Origin: Symplocastrum torsivum CPER-KK1
GTDB lineage: Bacteria; Cyanobacteriota; Cyanobacteriia; Cyanobacteriales; Coleofasciculaceae
Direction of reading: 5' to 3'
DNA length: 64,000 nucleotides
Assembly: GCA_019358875.1 (NCBI GenBank)
Contig: JAHHIF010000012.1
Coordinates: 62,001-126,000 of the forward strand
The first letter of the stretch is position 1. Every line of letters starts with the position of its first letter. Positions 15,940-25,042 of this stretch are shown here, piece after piece. The notes beneath the pieces were generated by a model, which was not told the DNA's origin, made no database searches, and worked only from the letters and a program-made list of their open reading frames with translations. The position numbers and the translations under genes were made by a program.

Positions 15940-17427
15940 ATGACCTTAACGCTTTTTGATACACTGACCCGCCGCAAAGAACCCTTTGAACCGTTGGAAG
16001 CTGGGAAAGTACGGATGTATTGCTGCGGCATTACGGTGTATGACTATTGCCACTTGGGTCATGCCAGAACTTGCATTGTTTGGGATACAGTCCGTCGATA
16101 TCTGCAATTTGTCGGGCTAGAGGTTCACTATGTACAGAACTTCACCGATATTGACGACAAGATTCTCAAGCGAGCTGTAAACGAGGGAACCTCAATGGAG
16201 GATGTCTCGGAACGCTTCATCAAAGCCTACTTTGAGGATATGGCGCGGCTAAATGTCAAAGAAGCAGATGCCTATCCCCGTGCGACGCATACGATTAACG
16301 GCATACAAAAGCTAATTTACGAGTTGGAACAAAAAGGCTTTGCCTACCCAGCATCGGGTGATGTCTACTATGCCGTGCGCCAGTTTCCAGAGTATGGCAA
16401 GCTTTCGGGACGCAAGTTGGACGATTTACAAGCAGGGGCAAGTGGACGGGTGGATGTAGAAGATCCAGAAGCATCCAAGAAGAAAGACCCGTTTGATTTT
16501 GCCCTATGGAAGGCGGCAAAACCTGGGGAACCTTCCTGGGAATCACGCTGGGGTGCAGGTCGTCCGGGTTGGCATATTGAATGCTCTGCGATGGTTCGAG
16601 ATGTTTTGGGTGAAACAATTGATATTCATACGGGTGGGGATGACTTGAAGTTTCCTCACCACGAGAATGAAATTGCCCAATCGGAAGCTGTCACAGGTAA
16701 GCCACTCTCTCGCTACTGGCTACACAATGGCATGGTGAAGGTGGAAGGAGAGAAGATGTCCAAGTCTCTGGGCAACTTTATCACTATCCGCGAACTACTA
16801 GATCGTCCGGTTGACCCAATGGCAGTGCGGCTATTTGTACTGATGGCTCACTACCGCAAGCCAATTGATTTTACTGATGAAGCGATCGCATCCGCAACCA
16901 ACGGTTGGCACACCCTTAAAGAAGGGTTGCTCTTCGGTTATGAGTGGGGCGAAAAGCTGGGTTGGCAACCATCCACCCCAATTCCCAATTCCCAATTCCC
17001 CAATCCCAATTCCCAATTCCCCAATCCCAATTCCCAAATCGAGCGATTTAATGAAGCGGTGAATGATGACTTCAACTTCGCGGGGGGTTTACCTGTGTTG
17101 TTTGAACTCGCAAAGGATTTGCAACGCGAGGGAAATATCCTTGTGCATGAGGGGAAGACGGAAACACCACCATCAGAGTTAGAAAAGCAGTGGCATACGC
17201 TAGTAACGCTGGCAAATGTGTTGGGTTTGGAGGCACAACCAGAAGTAAGTGAGGAACCGACTGATGGTTTGAGTGATGCGGACATCGAAGCGATGATTCA
17301 GCAGCGTGCAGAGGCGCGGAGTCGGAGAGATTTTGCAGAAGGCGATCGCATTCGCAATGAACTCTCCCGCAAAGGTATCACCCTAATTGATCAGTCAGGT
17401 GGTGTCACCCGTTGGCATCGCAATTAG
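15940..17427 (+). CDS. cysS: Cysteinyl-tRNA synthetase
   Basis: 495-aa class I aminoacyl-tRNA synthetase. It has the zinc cysteine and HIGH region in [26 protein letters not shown] with a second zinc cysteine, [13 protein letters not shown], and [10 protein letters not shown] (KMSKS loop). The DALR-type C-terminal domain is complete. The ATG at 15940 (MTLTLF) matches the usual cyanobacterial start; the upstream extension to 15841 overlaps the divergent CobW leader and is rejected. An unusual feature is a low-complexity insertion of about 22 residues, rich in P-N-S-Q-F and encoded by a repeat, near residues 345-367. The frame stays open across it. Confidence 0.93.
   Translation: MTLTLFDTLTRRKEPFEPLEAGKVRMYCCGITVYDYCHLGHARTCIVWDTVRRYLQFVGLEVHYVQNFTDIDDKILKRAVNEGTSMEDVSERFIKAYFEDMARLNVKEADAYPRATHTINGIQKLIYELEQKGFAYPASGDVYYAVRQFPEYGKLSGRKLDDLQAGASGRVDVEDPEASKKKDPFDFALWKAAKPGEPSWESRWGAGRPGWHIECSAMVRDVLGETIDIHTGGDDLKFPHHENEIAQSEAVTGKPLSRYWLHNGMVKVEGEKMSKSLGNFITIRELLDRPVDPMAVRLFVLMAHYRKPIDFTDEAIASATNGWHTLKEGLLFGYEWGEKLGWQPSTPIPNSQFPNPNSQFPNPNSQIERFNEAVNDDFNFAGGLPVLFELAKDLQREGNILVHEGKTETPPSELEKQWHTLVTLANVLGLEAQPEVSEEPTDGLSDADIEAMIQQRAEARSRRDFAEGDRIRNELSRKGITLIDQSGGVTRWHRN
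16974..17040. repeat. CCCAATTCC-type repeat inserted in frame in cysS
   Basis: Repeating units of CCCAATTC/CCCAATCC fill this stretch (eight or nine copies, alternating CCCAATTCC and CCAATCC). This GGGAATTGGG family of short repeats is usually intergenic in cyanobacteria; degenerate relatives occur here near 23876 and 63010. Here it encodes P-N-S-Q-F-P-N repeats between the catalytic core and the anticodon-binding region of CysRS. Confidence 0.8.
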
Positions 17428-17517
17428 GGTGTTGCTGAATCAAAGTATGTGGCTTTGCCAGTGTTCAAACGGCGATCGCAGCACCTGTATTCTCTAGCTT
17501 TTCCAAAAAATCAACTT

Positions 17518-18150
17518 TTATATCTGGTAGGTTTGCAGGTACGCTGCAATCAATGTTTTCGTTTCTGCTACAAGTTGTTCCCGGAAGATTTGATCGCGGG
17601 TCAGAGAGAGCCATAGCAACTCATTGGCAGCTTTCACAACGGTTGTGGCAATTAATTCACATTTTGCTTTATCTAAAGATGGGTTTCGCTGTTCCAGAAA
17701 ACGGGCGAGTTCTGTAAGAATCTTTTGGTCGTACTCATCTAGGGTACTGATATCGGCTGCCGTCATCAGATCAATTAATTGTTCTAGTACAGCACGATAG
17801 CCGGGATGGTTGGTTGCAAACTGATCAAATGCATCAATCATGCGATCGACATAGACCACAATTGGAGCCTCTGCCAGTTCAGCGTCAAGTTTCATAAACA
17901 GGTGATACTCCTGCTCAAAGTACCGATTCGCCAAAGCTTTGACGATCGCTTCTTTGTCCGGAAAGAACTGGTAGAGCGACCCAACGGGAACTTCCGCACG
18001 AGACGCGATCGCCCGTGTCGTGGTCTGGTTGTAGCCCAGTTCAATGAATAGTTGCTCGGCAACATCAAGGATGTGATGCACCCGCTCCTGGCTGCGTGCC
18101 TGCTTTGGTTGCCGTCGCATGGTTGAGGGTTGTTGAGGGTCAGCCGTCAT
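17518..18150 (-). CDS. TetR/AcrR-family transcriptional regulator
   Basis: 210 aa. The N-terminal helix-turn-helix (about 18-65) is typical: HILDVAEQLFIELGYNQTT, IASRAEVPVGSLYQFFPDKEAI. The rest is an all-helical ligand-binding and dimerisation domain without recognisable specificity. It is divergent from the Coq4-like gene. The 102-bp gap between the genes has two inverted repeats of the TGAAC-N3-GTTC type (18175-18216), so it probably represses itself and the Coq4-like gene. The inducer is unknown. Confidence 0.88.
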   Translation of the reverse strand: MTADPQQPSTMRRQPKQARSQERVHHILDVAEQLFIELGYNQTTTRAIASRAEVPVGSLYQFFPDKEAIVKALANRYFEQEYHLFMKLDAELAEAPIVVYVDRMIDAFDQFATNHPGYRAVLEQLIDLMTAADISTLDEYDQKILTELARFLEQRNPSLDKAKCELIATTVVKAANELLWLSLTRDQIFREQLVAETKTLIAAYLQTYQI

Positions 18151-18174
18151 TTACAGAAATCATCTTTGACAAAA

Positions 18175-18216
18175 TATGAACGTTGTTCGTATTATTTAAG
18201 ATGTGAACAATGTTCA
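18175..18216. promoter_or_regulatory. Paired TetR-type operators in the divergent promoter
   Basis: Site 1 is GAAC-GTT-GTTC at 18178-18188. Site 2 is the perfect TGAAC-AAT-GTTCA at 18204-18216. The two share half-sites and their centres are 27 bp apart, in the gap between the TetR gene and the Coq4-like gene, where promoters of both must lie. Confidence 0.7.
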
Positions 18217-18252
18217 TATATTACTTCAATTCTACTTGTCGGAGGTACTCCT

Positions 18253-19020
18253 ATGCAGTCTCTGAATTCCCAAGTTTTTCAACCAGCCAAACAAAATCCG
18301 GGTGTGCAAGCGCATTCTAACGGACAGATATTGACGAGCGTCAAAGACTTCTTTCGGACATTAAGAGGAACAAAAGCATTCTTGACGCTGCTGTTCGACG
18401 ACAGCGGAAATCTGGCTCCAGTTCTAGAGTTGAGTACGACGCTGGTTGACAGCCATGCCTTCCAACTTGCCGTTGAAGCAATGAAGGCAGCGCCAGAAGT
18501 GGCTGAAATTATTGAAGAACGCTATATGGCTCCCTCCCACGATCTGGAAGCTTTGTTGCAGTATCCCAAGGACTCGTTGGGTTATGCCTATGCCAGCAGC
18601 ATTAAACAGGCAGGTTTTCAACCGTTAGCAGCCCAAGTCAAAATTGACTCGGATACCAGCTATGTTGAAAATCGTTGGCTACAAACCCACGACATTTGGC
18701 ACATTATTACCGGATTTGATACCAGTGAAATTGGCGAAATTGGTTTGCAAGCCTTCTACCTAGCTCAGTTTCAGCTACCGCTTGCCAGTATGCTCATCGC
18801 CAATGCTCTGATTGCCACCACGCTGTTGCAACCTGAGGTGCTATCTCCACTTGTAAATGCGATCACATATGGATGGCAAATGGGACAAACTGCCAAACCG
18901 TTAATAGCTCAGAAATGGGAAGAAGCTTGGGAAAAACCCGTTGCGGTGTGGCAGACACAACTGAATGTGCAACCCTTTGCACAACTCGAACTTGCGCTGG
19001 ACAAAATCTCTTTGAGCTAG
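18253..19020 (+). CDS. Coq4-like protein
   Basis: 255 aa from ATG 18253 with GGAGGT upstream. The C-terminal half carries the COQ4 zinc-ligand motif HDIWH (146-150) followed about 12 residues later by Glu162 in GEIGLQAFYLAQ, the HDxxH-x(11)-E pattern of the family. In mitochondria COQ4 supports ubiquinone assembly and decarboxylation; cyanobacteria make plastoquinone rather than ubiquinone, so the substrate here is open. The location opposite a TetR regulator suggests an inducible detoxification or lipid/quinone role rather than constant housekeeping. Confidence 0.8.
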   Translation: MQSLNSQVFQPAKQNPGVQAHSNGQILTSVKDFFRTLRGTKAFLTLLFDDSGNLAPVLELSTTLVDSHAFQLAVEAMKAAPEVAEIIEERYMAPSHDLEALLQYPKDSLGYAYASSIKQAGFQPLAAQVKIDSDTSYVENRWLQTHDIWHIITGFDTSEIGEIGLQAFYLAQFQLPLASMLIANALIATTLLQPEVLSPLVNAITYGWQMGQTAKPLIAQKWEEAWEKPVAVWQTQLNVQPFAQLELALDKISLS

Positions 19021-19408
19021 TGTTGCTGCAAGATTTTGTCTAACCGGGAACCGAGTACTCGATAAAAGAAACAATCATGATGTCATGCAGGCTCTACTGG
19101 CGCACCGTTCGTCTCACCTATCCCTGGTTGCCGTTGGCGATCGCGCTCTGGCGTATGGCTAGTTCAACAGGCGTTCAGCGCAGCCGTAGCCAGGTTCGTT
19201 TCTGGATGCTATTGACCCGAATTGATTTTGCAAACTTGTTTGCGATCGCTATTGAGATAAGTCAACCCGAATATTGGGCGTGAGGTCTAACCGGGCAATA
19301 GGGTTTCGTAATTTGCTTCCTGAGTGGTTCGGTATCAAGGAACCAATTGCACAATCTGTTTGTGATAACCTTCATAATCACACCCTGACAGCTTAGAGCC
19401 ACCAACGT
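19021..19408. other. Intergenic region between convergent genes, 388 bp
   Basis: No convincing gene. A 68-codon + strand frame at 19077-19283 has arginine-rich, low-quality composition and contains HIP1 DNA; it is left out. The motif TCTAACCGGG occurs twice (near 19039 and 19287). Confidence 0.45.
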
Positions 19409-19984
19409 CTAGTCGGGGAAGGCAAGTCCTGTTCGAGGATCGCGGATATAAAGCCCTAGAACTAACGATTCCATAACTGTGTCCCATACGGGAATCAAAC
19501 GCTGTGTATCGTCCGCCCAGTAGTCAAAAGTAATCAGGCACTGGACTCCAGAACCCAACCCAATGCAGATTCGGGAGTAGGCTTCGCGGTTTTCCTGAGG
19601 GTCAATAAATTTGATTTCGCTCCAAACGACGCGGGCTGTTTGACGCTTGAATTGAATAATTTTCCCTCGCTCAACTACATTCCGCTCATCATCTTGAACT
19701 GTCTGCTTTAACAGCCTAACCAGCGGAAAATCTGCCCAGTTGCCAGGGGGTAGTAAATTAAACGAAGCTTCTAAGCGGCAATCATCGTTCGGCGGCTTTC
19801 TGTCTAGAAACCGGAACGACTTTGTATCCGGTTCAAAATGCCAATCGTCGGGGACATCGAAGCGCAATGCCCCTCGCCCTGCCACAAAAATCTGAGTTCC
19901 TGGCTTTGATTTCCAGTTGTGGTCTTCTTTTAAGCCTTGGGTTTCCTTGAGCCATTGGAGATTATGCTTTTTGCGCTTAGACAT
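19409..19984 (-). CDS. Conserved-type hypothetical protein, 191 aa
   Basis: From ATG 19984 (MSKRKKHNLQW); the longer frame to 20041 adds a poor leader. It is soluble, with no signal peptide or membrane helix. A beta-rich core contains ALRFDVPDDWHFEPDTKS, CRLEASFNLLPPGNWADF and TARVVWSEIKFIDP. A conserved-looking tail (VWDTVMESLVLGLYIRDPR) follows. I do not recognise a named family, and the catalytic role, if any, is unknown. It lies about 140 bp downstream of the Kir channel gene on the same strand and could share a transcript with it. Confidence 0.65.
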   Translation of the reverse strand: MSKRKKHNLQWLKETQGLKEDHNWKSKPGTQIFVAGRGALRFDVPDDWHFEPDTKSFRFLDRKPPNDDCRLEASFNLLPPGNWADFPLVRLLKQTVQDDERNVVERGKIIQFKRQTARVVWSEIKFIDPQENREAYSRICIGLGSGVQCLITFDYWADDTQRLIPVWDTVMESLVLGLYIRDPRTGLAFPD

Positions 19985-20121
19985 AGCCACAAAGCCTGTT
20001 GACCTTTCTCTTATTTTGCCGTAGGTTTGGCTACACAGCATATATTGTTAGGGGCTTGACCACGGCATTAATGGCTGTAAAAACTTCTGCAACCCTGCAC
20101 TCAGCGAGACTTGCTTTACTC

Positions 20122-21033
20122 TCAAAAATCCATAACATCATGAAAGCGAGTGTAATCAATCATGCGCCGTCCGTCCGGTTTCCTGGCAATAATATCAACG
20201 AAACGCTTGTCCCAGAGAATTTCCTCTGCTAAGTAGTAATGACGAGCATGAACAGTTTGCGAAACCGTTTCATCCAGACCAGTTAGCGTAACGGCAATAT
20301 CCGCTTGCGCCTGAGCCATTGACTCTGGTGTCTCCCCATAGAGGGGGCTACTCTCATCAACAGGATGCATCACTGTCCAAGTCAGTGCAAAACTGCGTGA
20401 CTGGCTACGAAGCAGTTTGAGGTCATAGAAACGACGTGTATATTCCCCTTCCGCCGTGGTTTCATCGCGTAGTAAGCTCACTCCTATTTGGGCTTCAAGA
20501 ATCTGGTTACGTCGTTCGTTCGCAACCCGAAACATCAGGGTAGGTGTACCGTTAAACGGAGTAATGACTCCCACTCGGCTGAAGAGAACTCTTGCTGTGG
20601 GACGCGAGAAGCGGGCAAACATCAGTCCAGTACCCATAGCTACTCCCATCAAACCTACCAACGCTTCGAGCGCGACTAGCACATTCGCATAGGCGGTTTG
20701 TGGATACATTGCGCCATATCCAATAGTTGCCATTGTTTGAACGCTGAAAGCAAAAGCATCCAAGAAAGAACCAGGACGAGCGTTCTTAATAGAGTCTCCT
20801 CCTGCCATGTACAAAAGCGCAAATATAGCATTTGTGATGACATAGCAAACCACAGTCAACCCAATGAACTTGAACCAGTTCATCGTGAGTATCCAATGAT
20901 AAGGGTCGCGCCAATCAAAGTACGCAATCCCTTTCCTCACAATGTCAAACCGTCTATTAATACTGGCAGTGTCAAACCCCTTACGTTGGTTTACCCTGCG
21001 TCTCACGAAGGGTGTGCGATACGTTTTATCCAT
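20122..21033 (-). CDS. Inward-rectifier-type potassium channel (KirBac family)
   Basis: 303 aa. The cytoplasmic slide helix region is YFDWRDPYHWILTMNWFKF (39-56). TM1 is about 57-77, the pore helix and selectivity filter TIGYG are at 103-107, and TM2 is about 115-140. The immunoglobulin-like cytoplasmic domain follows (GTPTLMFRVANERRNQI, TRRFYDLKLLRSQ, LTWTVMHPVDESSPLYG). This is the KirBac/KIR architecture that passes K+ inward and is gated by its C-terminal domain. The initial ATG has the usual spacing to the previous gene. Confidence 0.92.
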   Translation of the reverse strand: MDKTYRTPFVRRRVNQRKGFDTASINRRFDIVRKGIAYFDWRDPYHWILTMNWFKFIGLTVVCYVITNAIFALLYMAGGDSIKNARPGSFLDAFAFSVQTMATIGYGAMYPQTAYANVLVALEALVGLMGVAMGTGLMFARFSRPTARVLFSRVGVITPFNGTPTLMFRVANERRNQILEAQIGVSLLRDETTAEGEYTRRFYDLKLLRSQSRSFALTWTVMHPVDESSPLYGETPESMAQAQADIAVTLTGLDETVSQTVHARHYYLAEEILWDKRFVDIIARKPDGRRMIDYTRFHDVMDF

Positions 21034-21676
21034 CTGAGTGTAGCTTGTTGGTTTGTAAGGGTTAATAGTGGACTATGCCTACAGATTGAGTATCAGGCAC
21101 TGATGCAACATAGCGATTGCCTATAGGAGCGCAATTATTAGAGGTGTAGAAATCAAGCGGATTAGGGTACAAGCCTAAACCTCACTAAACTGCTCGTGAT
21201 TAATTGTTTTCTCAGGGCTGCTATTAGAAGAGGGAATTGTCTGAGTCATGGTGATTCCTCTTTTGACTAAAGTCGAACTCGTCTAAAGGCTTGTTGCAGT
21301 TTGCTTTGGCTTTGGGTGATGCTGCGCTGGCGATCGCGTAAAGCTTGTTCGTCTGCAAACATCTGTTTACTGGCGAACGCACATCAGTCCAATACACATG
21401 GCTAAACTCATTCAACCTGCTAGGGCTTTGATTGCTACTAGCAAATTTGCAGGGTCAGGGGGGAGACATCGCATGAGTGTACTATGCATGTTACCGATTG
21501 TCTATGCCTATTCCGTTTTGACACTCCGCCCTTTAAAAAGACGCGGTAGACTATTAGGCTATCGCTATCTTGAGTAAGACACATAGAGGAAAAAGGAGGG
21601 GGAAACTATAATATGTTTCCTCCTCCTTTTTCCTCCGTCTTCTTCCAACTACTAACAAGAAAGTGAAATAGTATAA
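21034..21676. other. Intergenic region, 643 bp, with a possible small remnant
   Basis: Holds the promoter of the Kir gene and the hairpin at 21587-21634. A minus-strand frame at 21362-21267 encodes 31 residues (MFADEQALRDRQRS..QQAFRRVRL) that look protein-like and could be a tiny gene or the tail of a lost one. The overlapping 63-codon frame at 21224-21415 has poor composition and is not accepted. Confidence 0.4.
21587..21634. terminator. Long purine/pyrimidine hairpin
   Basis: A 19-bp stem with one mismatch (21587-21605 pairs with 21616-21634) and a ten-base AT-rich loop. It lies 43 bp beyond the stop of the minus-strand gene that ends at 21677. A role as its transcription terminator is plausible, although the stem itself is the only T-rich part. 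Confidence 0.6.
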
Positions 21677-22606
21677 TTACCAACGTGCCTGGGGACCCGC
21701 CCAAACTTGGTTTACGACTTGACCATAAACCATCGGTTCGTCTTCATAAGCGAGGGCGGTTTGACCCATGAAATCAACTGCCCATACAGGTGGGTGTTCA
21801 TCTCCCAATTCTCCAGCACGAAAGAGAACTTGATCGGGATTGGTTTGACTCCAACCCAACAAGACGGCGTTAGAGTATTGAATTTGTTCCGGTGCGATGG
21901 TACTGGTACGATTTTGCCGTCGATCCCAAATTACGGCGTAATCAGAGGCATCCGATGTACTAAACATGCCTTCAAACTGTCGCGCTAAGATGCGATCGCT
22001 TTCTTGTGACCAGGAGACTGGAATTAAAATTGCGATCGTCCCTGGCATATCCGCCTCTTGATTACTGACTAAGGGATTATCAGCCAAGGGAGAAGAAGCC
22101 GTGATAGTTCGCAAGTCTCCCGTCTCTAAATTTTCCAGAAACATCACACTCGTCACGCGGCTGCGGTAGAGTTCCGGCTGCGCGTACATCTGAATGCGAC
22201 TATAGGCAGCATACTGACCGTCGGGAGAAATTAATGATTGGCTGCGATAGTAACGTGGTCCAAAATTTTCTGAAGTACCCACTTCAGCCTGGGTAGCGAG
22301 TACCCAATTCCAAGGTACGGGATGGGGACTATCCAGAGGGTCAAGCTGTACTCCAAGTTCAAGCATGTCGGGGGCGATTTCTTCAGGCACTTCAACAGGT
22401 ACTTCAATTGAGGGCGGGGAAGAGGGCACCGATGACGGGTCTACGACCATAGGTAGATTTAGTGATGATGGGTCTACGACCATAGGCACATTCACAGAGT
22501 CTGCCTGAGCAGGTAGGTTATGTGCCATAAGTACTAGAGCGGCTAAAAGCATTCGGCATGGTTGATCACGAAACCATCCTACTAAACAGACTATTCTTTT
22601 AAGCAT
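21677..22606 (-). CDS. Exported hypothetical protein with TolB/WD-like segments
   Basis: 309 aa. A signal peptide (about residues 1-36, RMLLAALVLMAHNLPAQA) is followed by an exact-looking 13-residue tandem duplication around MVVDPSS. A proline-rich spacer comes next, then a domain with propeller-like strands: SLISPDGQYAAYSRIQMY, TGDLRTITASSPL, LIPVSWSQESDRILARQF, and YAVIWDRRQNRTSTI. It probably lies in the periplasm. I recognise the style of cyanobacterial conserved hypotheticals but no function. Confidence 0.7.
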   Translation of the reverse strand: MLKRIVCLVGWFRDQPCRMLLAALVLMAHNLPAQADSVNVPMVVDPSSLNLPMVVDPSSVPSSPPSIEVPVEVPEEIAPDMLELGVQLDPLDSPHPVPWNWVLATQAEVGTSENFGPRYYRSQSLISPDGQYAAYSRIQMYAQPELYRSRVTSVMFLENLETGDLRTITASSPLADNPLVSNQEADMPGTIAILIPVSWSQESDRILARQFEGMFSTSDASDYAVIWDRRQNRTSTIAPEQIQYSNAVLLGWSQTNPDQVLFRAGELGDEHPPVWAVDFMGQTALAYEDEPMVYGQVVNQVWAGPQARW

Positions 22607-22879
22607 TGATGGGGGGTGAGGTTGCTAAACGGCGCGTCTTGTGTGAGGAGCAACGCCCAAGGAATGCTGCCGCAGTTCCTTATGTTATTTATGTATAACA
22701 ACTTAAGAATCCATCAACTCACTCATTTACGAAAGTTTTCACTTCGTGTTTACGAATTTTGATGTTATCCTCCCCTATTTTAGTGATGGGCTTCGACTTT
22801 TTACCCTAAATAGGGCATGATCAAATTCTCCATTTTCTTTATTATTCTTCTGTGGTCTGAATAAAATTCAGGAAAATCG

Positions 22880-23758
22880 GTGACCCAATCCGCTAATTCA
22901 GCAGCTAAGACTTCCCCTGACAAACCGAGCAGTCGGCAACCGTGGTTACTCGTCCTAATTTTCCGACTGCTACTCCTAGGTGTTGGTGGGGGGTTAGCCC
23001 TAATCTTGGGCATTCTCTTTGCGAACATCTATCCCAATCCGAGTCCAGAGAAACCTCTACTCATTAAGCTACTAGAGCGTCTTGAAAATAAGGCACTAGT
23101 AACCGCGCCCGATACCAGCCCAACTGTTGAGCCAAATTCTAGCAATTCGTCACTACAGTTAACACCTGTACAACGACAACAGGCACAAGCCGAGTTGACA
23201 CAATTACAAAATCAGTTTAGAGCATTAAGCAATGCTGTTGCGGCTCTGGAAAGTCAACTCGGTATCCGTCGCTCCAATGAATTTCTCGACACACGACTAG
23301 AAGCGATCGCTTTACAAATCCAAGACGTACCTGCTACCAGTACAAATGCTACGTCGTTAGGAAGCGTCAGCGCTAACCAAATTGGGGCATCCTCTGTGTC
23401 TATCGTTCAATCTGACAAATTGAAGGTAACATTGCCCAGCGACCTTTTATTTGAAGAGAGCAACAGTATTTTACGTTCCGAGGCGGGTCTAATTTTAGAC
23501 AAAATCGTCGCGGATTTACGAAAATATCCTTCCAGTACCATCCGCATTGGTGCCCATACTGACTCGAATGGGGAAGCCGAAGACAATCGAGAATTGTCAT
23601 TTCGCCGAGCTAAAGCCGTTGAGCAATATTTTGCCAATGCCTTAGATGGTGAATACCGATGGTTAGTAGTCGGCTACGGCGCAACTTATCCCCTTGTCAC
23701 CGACCATACTGCACCTAATCAACAACGCAACCGCCGAGTTGAGATTGCGATTAATTAG
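22880..23758 (+). CDS. OmpA-family protein with N-terminal membrane anchor
   Basis: 292 aa from a GTG. One membrane helix (about 22-48, LLVLIFRLLLLGVGGGLALILGILF in part) precedes a coiled-coil-like segment (about 97-130, RQQAQAELTQLQNQFRAL). The C-terminal OmpA domain (about 190-292) has the peptidoglycan-binding pattern TIRIGAHTDSNGE with NRELSFRRAKAVEQYF. It probably ties the cytoplasmic membrane to the cell wall, like MotB or OmpA-like anchors. No MotA/ExbB partner is adjacent. Convincing residues include the Asp of HTDS and the Arg of SFRRA, which hold diaminopimelate. Confidence 0.82.
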   Translation: MTQSANSAAKTSPDKPSSRQPWLLVLIFRLLLLGVGGGLALILGILFANIYPNPSPEKPLLIKLLERLENKALVTAPDTSPTVEPNSSNSSLQLTPVQRQQAQAELTQLQNQFRALSNAVAALESQLGIRRSNEFLDTRLEAIALQIQDVPATSTNATSLGSVSANQIGASSVSIVQSDKLKVTLPSDLLFEESNSILRSEAGLILDKIVADLRKYPSSTIRIGAHTDSNGEAEDNRELSFRRAKAVEQYFANALDGEYRWLVVGYGATYPLVTDHTAPNQQRNRRVEIAIN

Positions 23759-23767
23759 AAGTTAGGC

Positions 23768-23818
23768 ACCATGAGTTGTCGCTCACAACGTTCGCGTAGC
23801 GTTCTCCGCAGGAGTAGG
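23768..23818. repeat. Cyanobacterial short dispersed repeat
   Basis: CATGAG..CGCTCACAACG is followed by a GCGTAGCGTTCTCCGCAGGAG palindromic core. A partial match (CCATGAGCC..CGCTCACAACC..GGATGAAAAT) is seen near 27663-27700. The core belongs to a GCGTAGCGT..CTCCG..GGAG type of repeat that is common between cyanobacterial genes. Confidence 0.5.
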
Positions 23819-23889
23819 AATGAAAATTTTTCTTACTGCTTCTGCCCTCTGCCTCCCCAACCTCCCCTGCTCCCTCTCCCAATTCCCTA

Positions 23890-24897
23890 ATGAGAGTTGT
23901 TTTCTTCGGTACTCCTCAATTCGCCGTACCTAGCTTAGAACGCTTAGTTAACCATCCTGAATTTGAAGTGTTGGGTGTCGTTACCCAACCAGACAAGCGT
24001 CGAGGGCGCGGTAACCAATTGACTCCCTCACCTGTAAAAACCGTTGCTCTAACGCATCAACTACCAGTCTGGCAACCGAAGCGGGTGAAGAAAAATGCCG
24101 ATACTCTGACTCAGTTACGGCAGACAGAAGCCGATGTCTTTGTTGTCGTTGCTTATGGACAGATTCTCTCTCAAGAGATTCTCGGTATGCCAAAGCTGGG
24201 TTGTATTAATGTTCATGGCTCAATTCTGCCGAAGTATCGGGGGGCGGCTCCGATTCAGTGGTGTCTGTATCATGGTGAGACAGAAACTGGTATCACAACG
24301 ATGCTGATGGATGTGGGGATGGACACGGGGGCAATGCTACTGAAGGCTTACACCCCGATTCAGCTATTGGATAATGCTCACCAGTTAGCCCAAACGCTGG
24401 CAAGTTCCGGAGCTGATTTGTTAGTTGAAACGCTCCTGAAACTGGGAAAACAGGAGATTCAAGCGATCGCACAAGATGAATCCCAAGCTACCTATGCGCC
24501 ATTGATTCAAAAGTCTGATTATTGCCTGGATTGGTCACGCCCTGCAATTGATTTACATAATCAGGTGAGGGGATTTATCCCAAACTGCATTGCCTCATTT
24601 CGAGACAAAGCTCTAAAAATTATTGCCACTGCTCCCCTTGACTCGGCTTACTTATCCCAACTCCCTCCGGAGTTAACAGTGCTGGAGGAGGAGTTGTCTT
24701 CTCTTGCTGGAAAGTCAGAGCGTACAGGAGAAGTGATGAAAATTGTCAAGGGGATTGGTCCAATTATTCAAACGGGAGAGGGGCTATTGCTGTTGTGGGA
24801 AGTGCAGCTAGCTGGCAAGCGCCCTCAGTCTGGCTGGGATTTTGCCAATGGAATGCGTTTAATGGTGGGTGAGGTTCTAGGTAATGGCTACGTTTAA
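23890..24897 (+). CDS. fmt: Methionyl-tRNA formyltransferase
   Basis: 335 aa. It transfers formyl from 10-formyltetrahydrofolate to initiator Met-tRNA. The start [18 protein letters not shown] is characteristic. The catalytic block contains [19 protein letters not shown] (Asn and His of the active site) and [17 protein letters not shown] with the catalytic Asp. The C-terminal OB-like domain (about 210-335) is present with QVRGFIPN and [12 protein letters not shown]. Length is normal. It is monocistronic and convergent with the Wzc-like gene. Confidence 0.95.
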   Translation: MRVVFFGTPQFAVPSLERLVNHPEFEVLGVVTQPDKRRGRGNQLTPSPVKTVALTHQLPVWQPKRVKKNADTLTQLRQTEADVFVVVAYGQILSQEILGMPKLGCINVHGSILPKYRGAAPIQWCLYHGETETGITTMLMDVGMDTGAMLLKAYTPIQLLDNAHQLAQTLASSGADLLVETLLKLGKQEIQAIAQDESQATYAPLIQKSDYCLDWSRPAIDLHNQVRGFIPNCIASFRDKALKIIATAPLDSAYLSQLPPELTVLEEELSSLAGKSERTGEVMKIVKGIGPIIQTGEGLLLLWEVQLAGKRPQSGWDFANGMRLMVGEVLGNGYV

Positions 24898-24971
24898 AGT
24901 TCTGGTTTTGAGGGTTTATAGAAGCCGCAAGAGTCGCAGAACCCCTCTGGGTTGACCAAGAAGAATACAGG

Positions 24972-24995
24972 AGTTCAGAAGTTCAGAAGTTCAGA
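24972..24995. repeat. AGTTCAGA tandem repeat, three units
   Basis: Three perfect 8-bp copies in the gap between fmt and the convergent Wzc-like gene. No function inferred. Confidence 0.7.
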
Positions 24996-25042
24996 AGTCC
25001 CGACCTCGGCATGTTAAAGGCGACCCAGAAGAAACTGAAAAT

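Noticed and set aside
16831..17285. Gly/Ile/Leu repeat frames opposite the cysS insert
   Set aside because: Antisense readings of the short tandem repeats.
19077..19283. 68-codon + strand frame after the Coq4-like gene
   Set aside because: Arg/Trp-rich, lacks any family similarity, contains HIP1 sequence and no ribosome-binding site.
21224..21415. 63-codon minus-strand frame in the Kir upstream gap
   Set aside because: Poor composition and conflicts with the more protein-like 31-codon frame on the same strand; neither has firm support.
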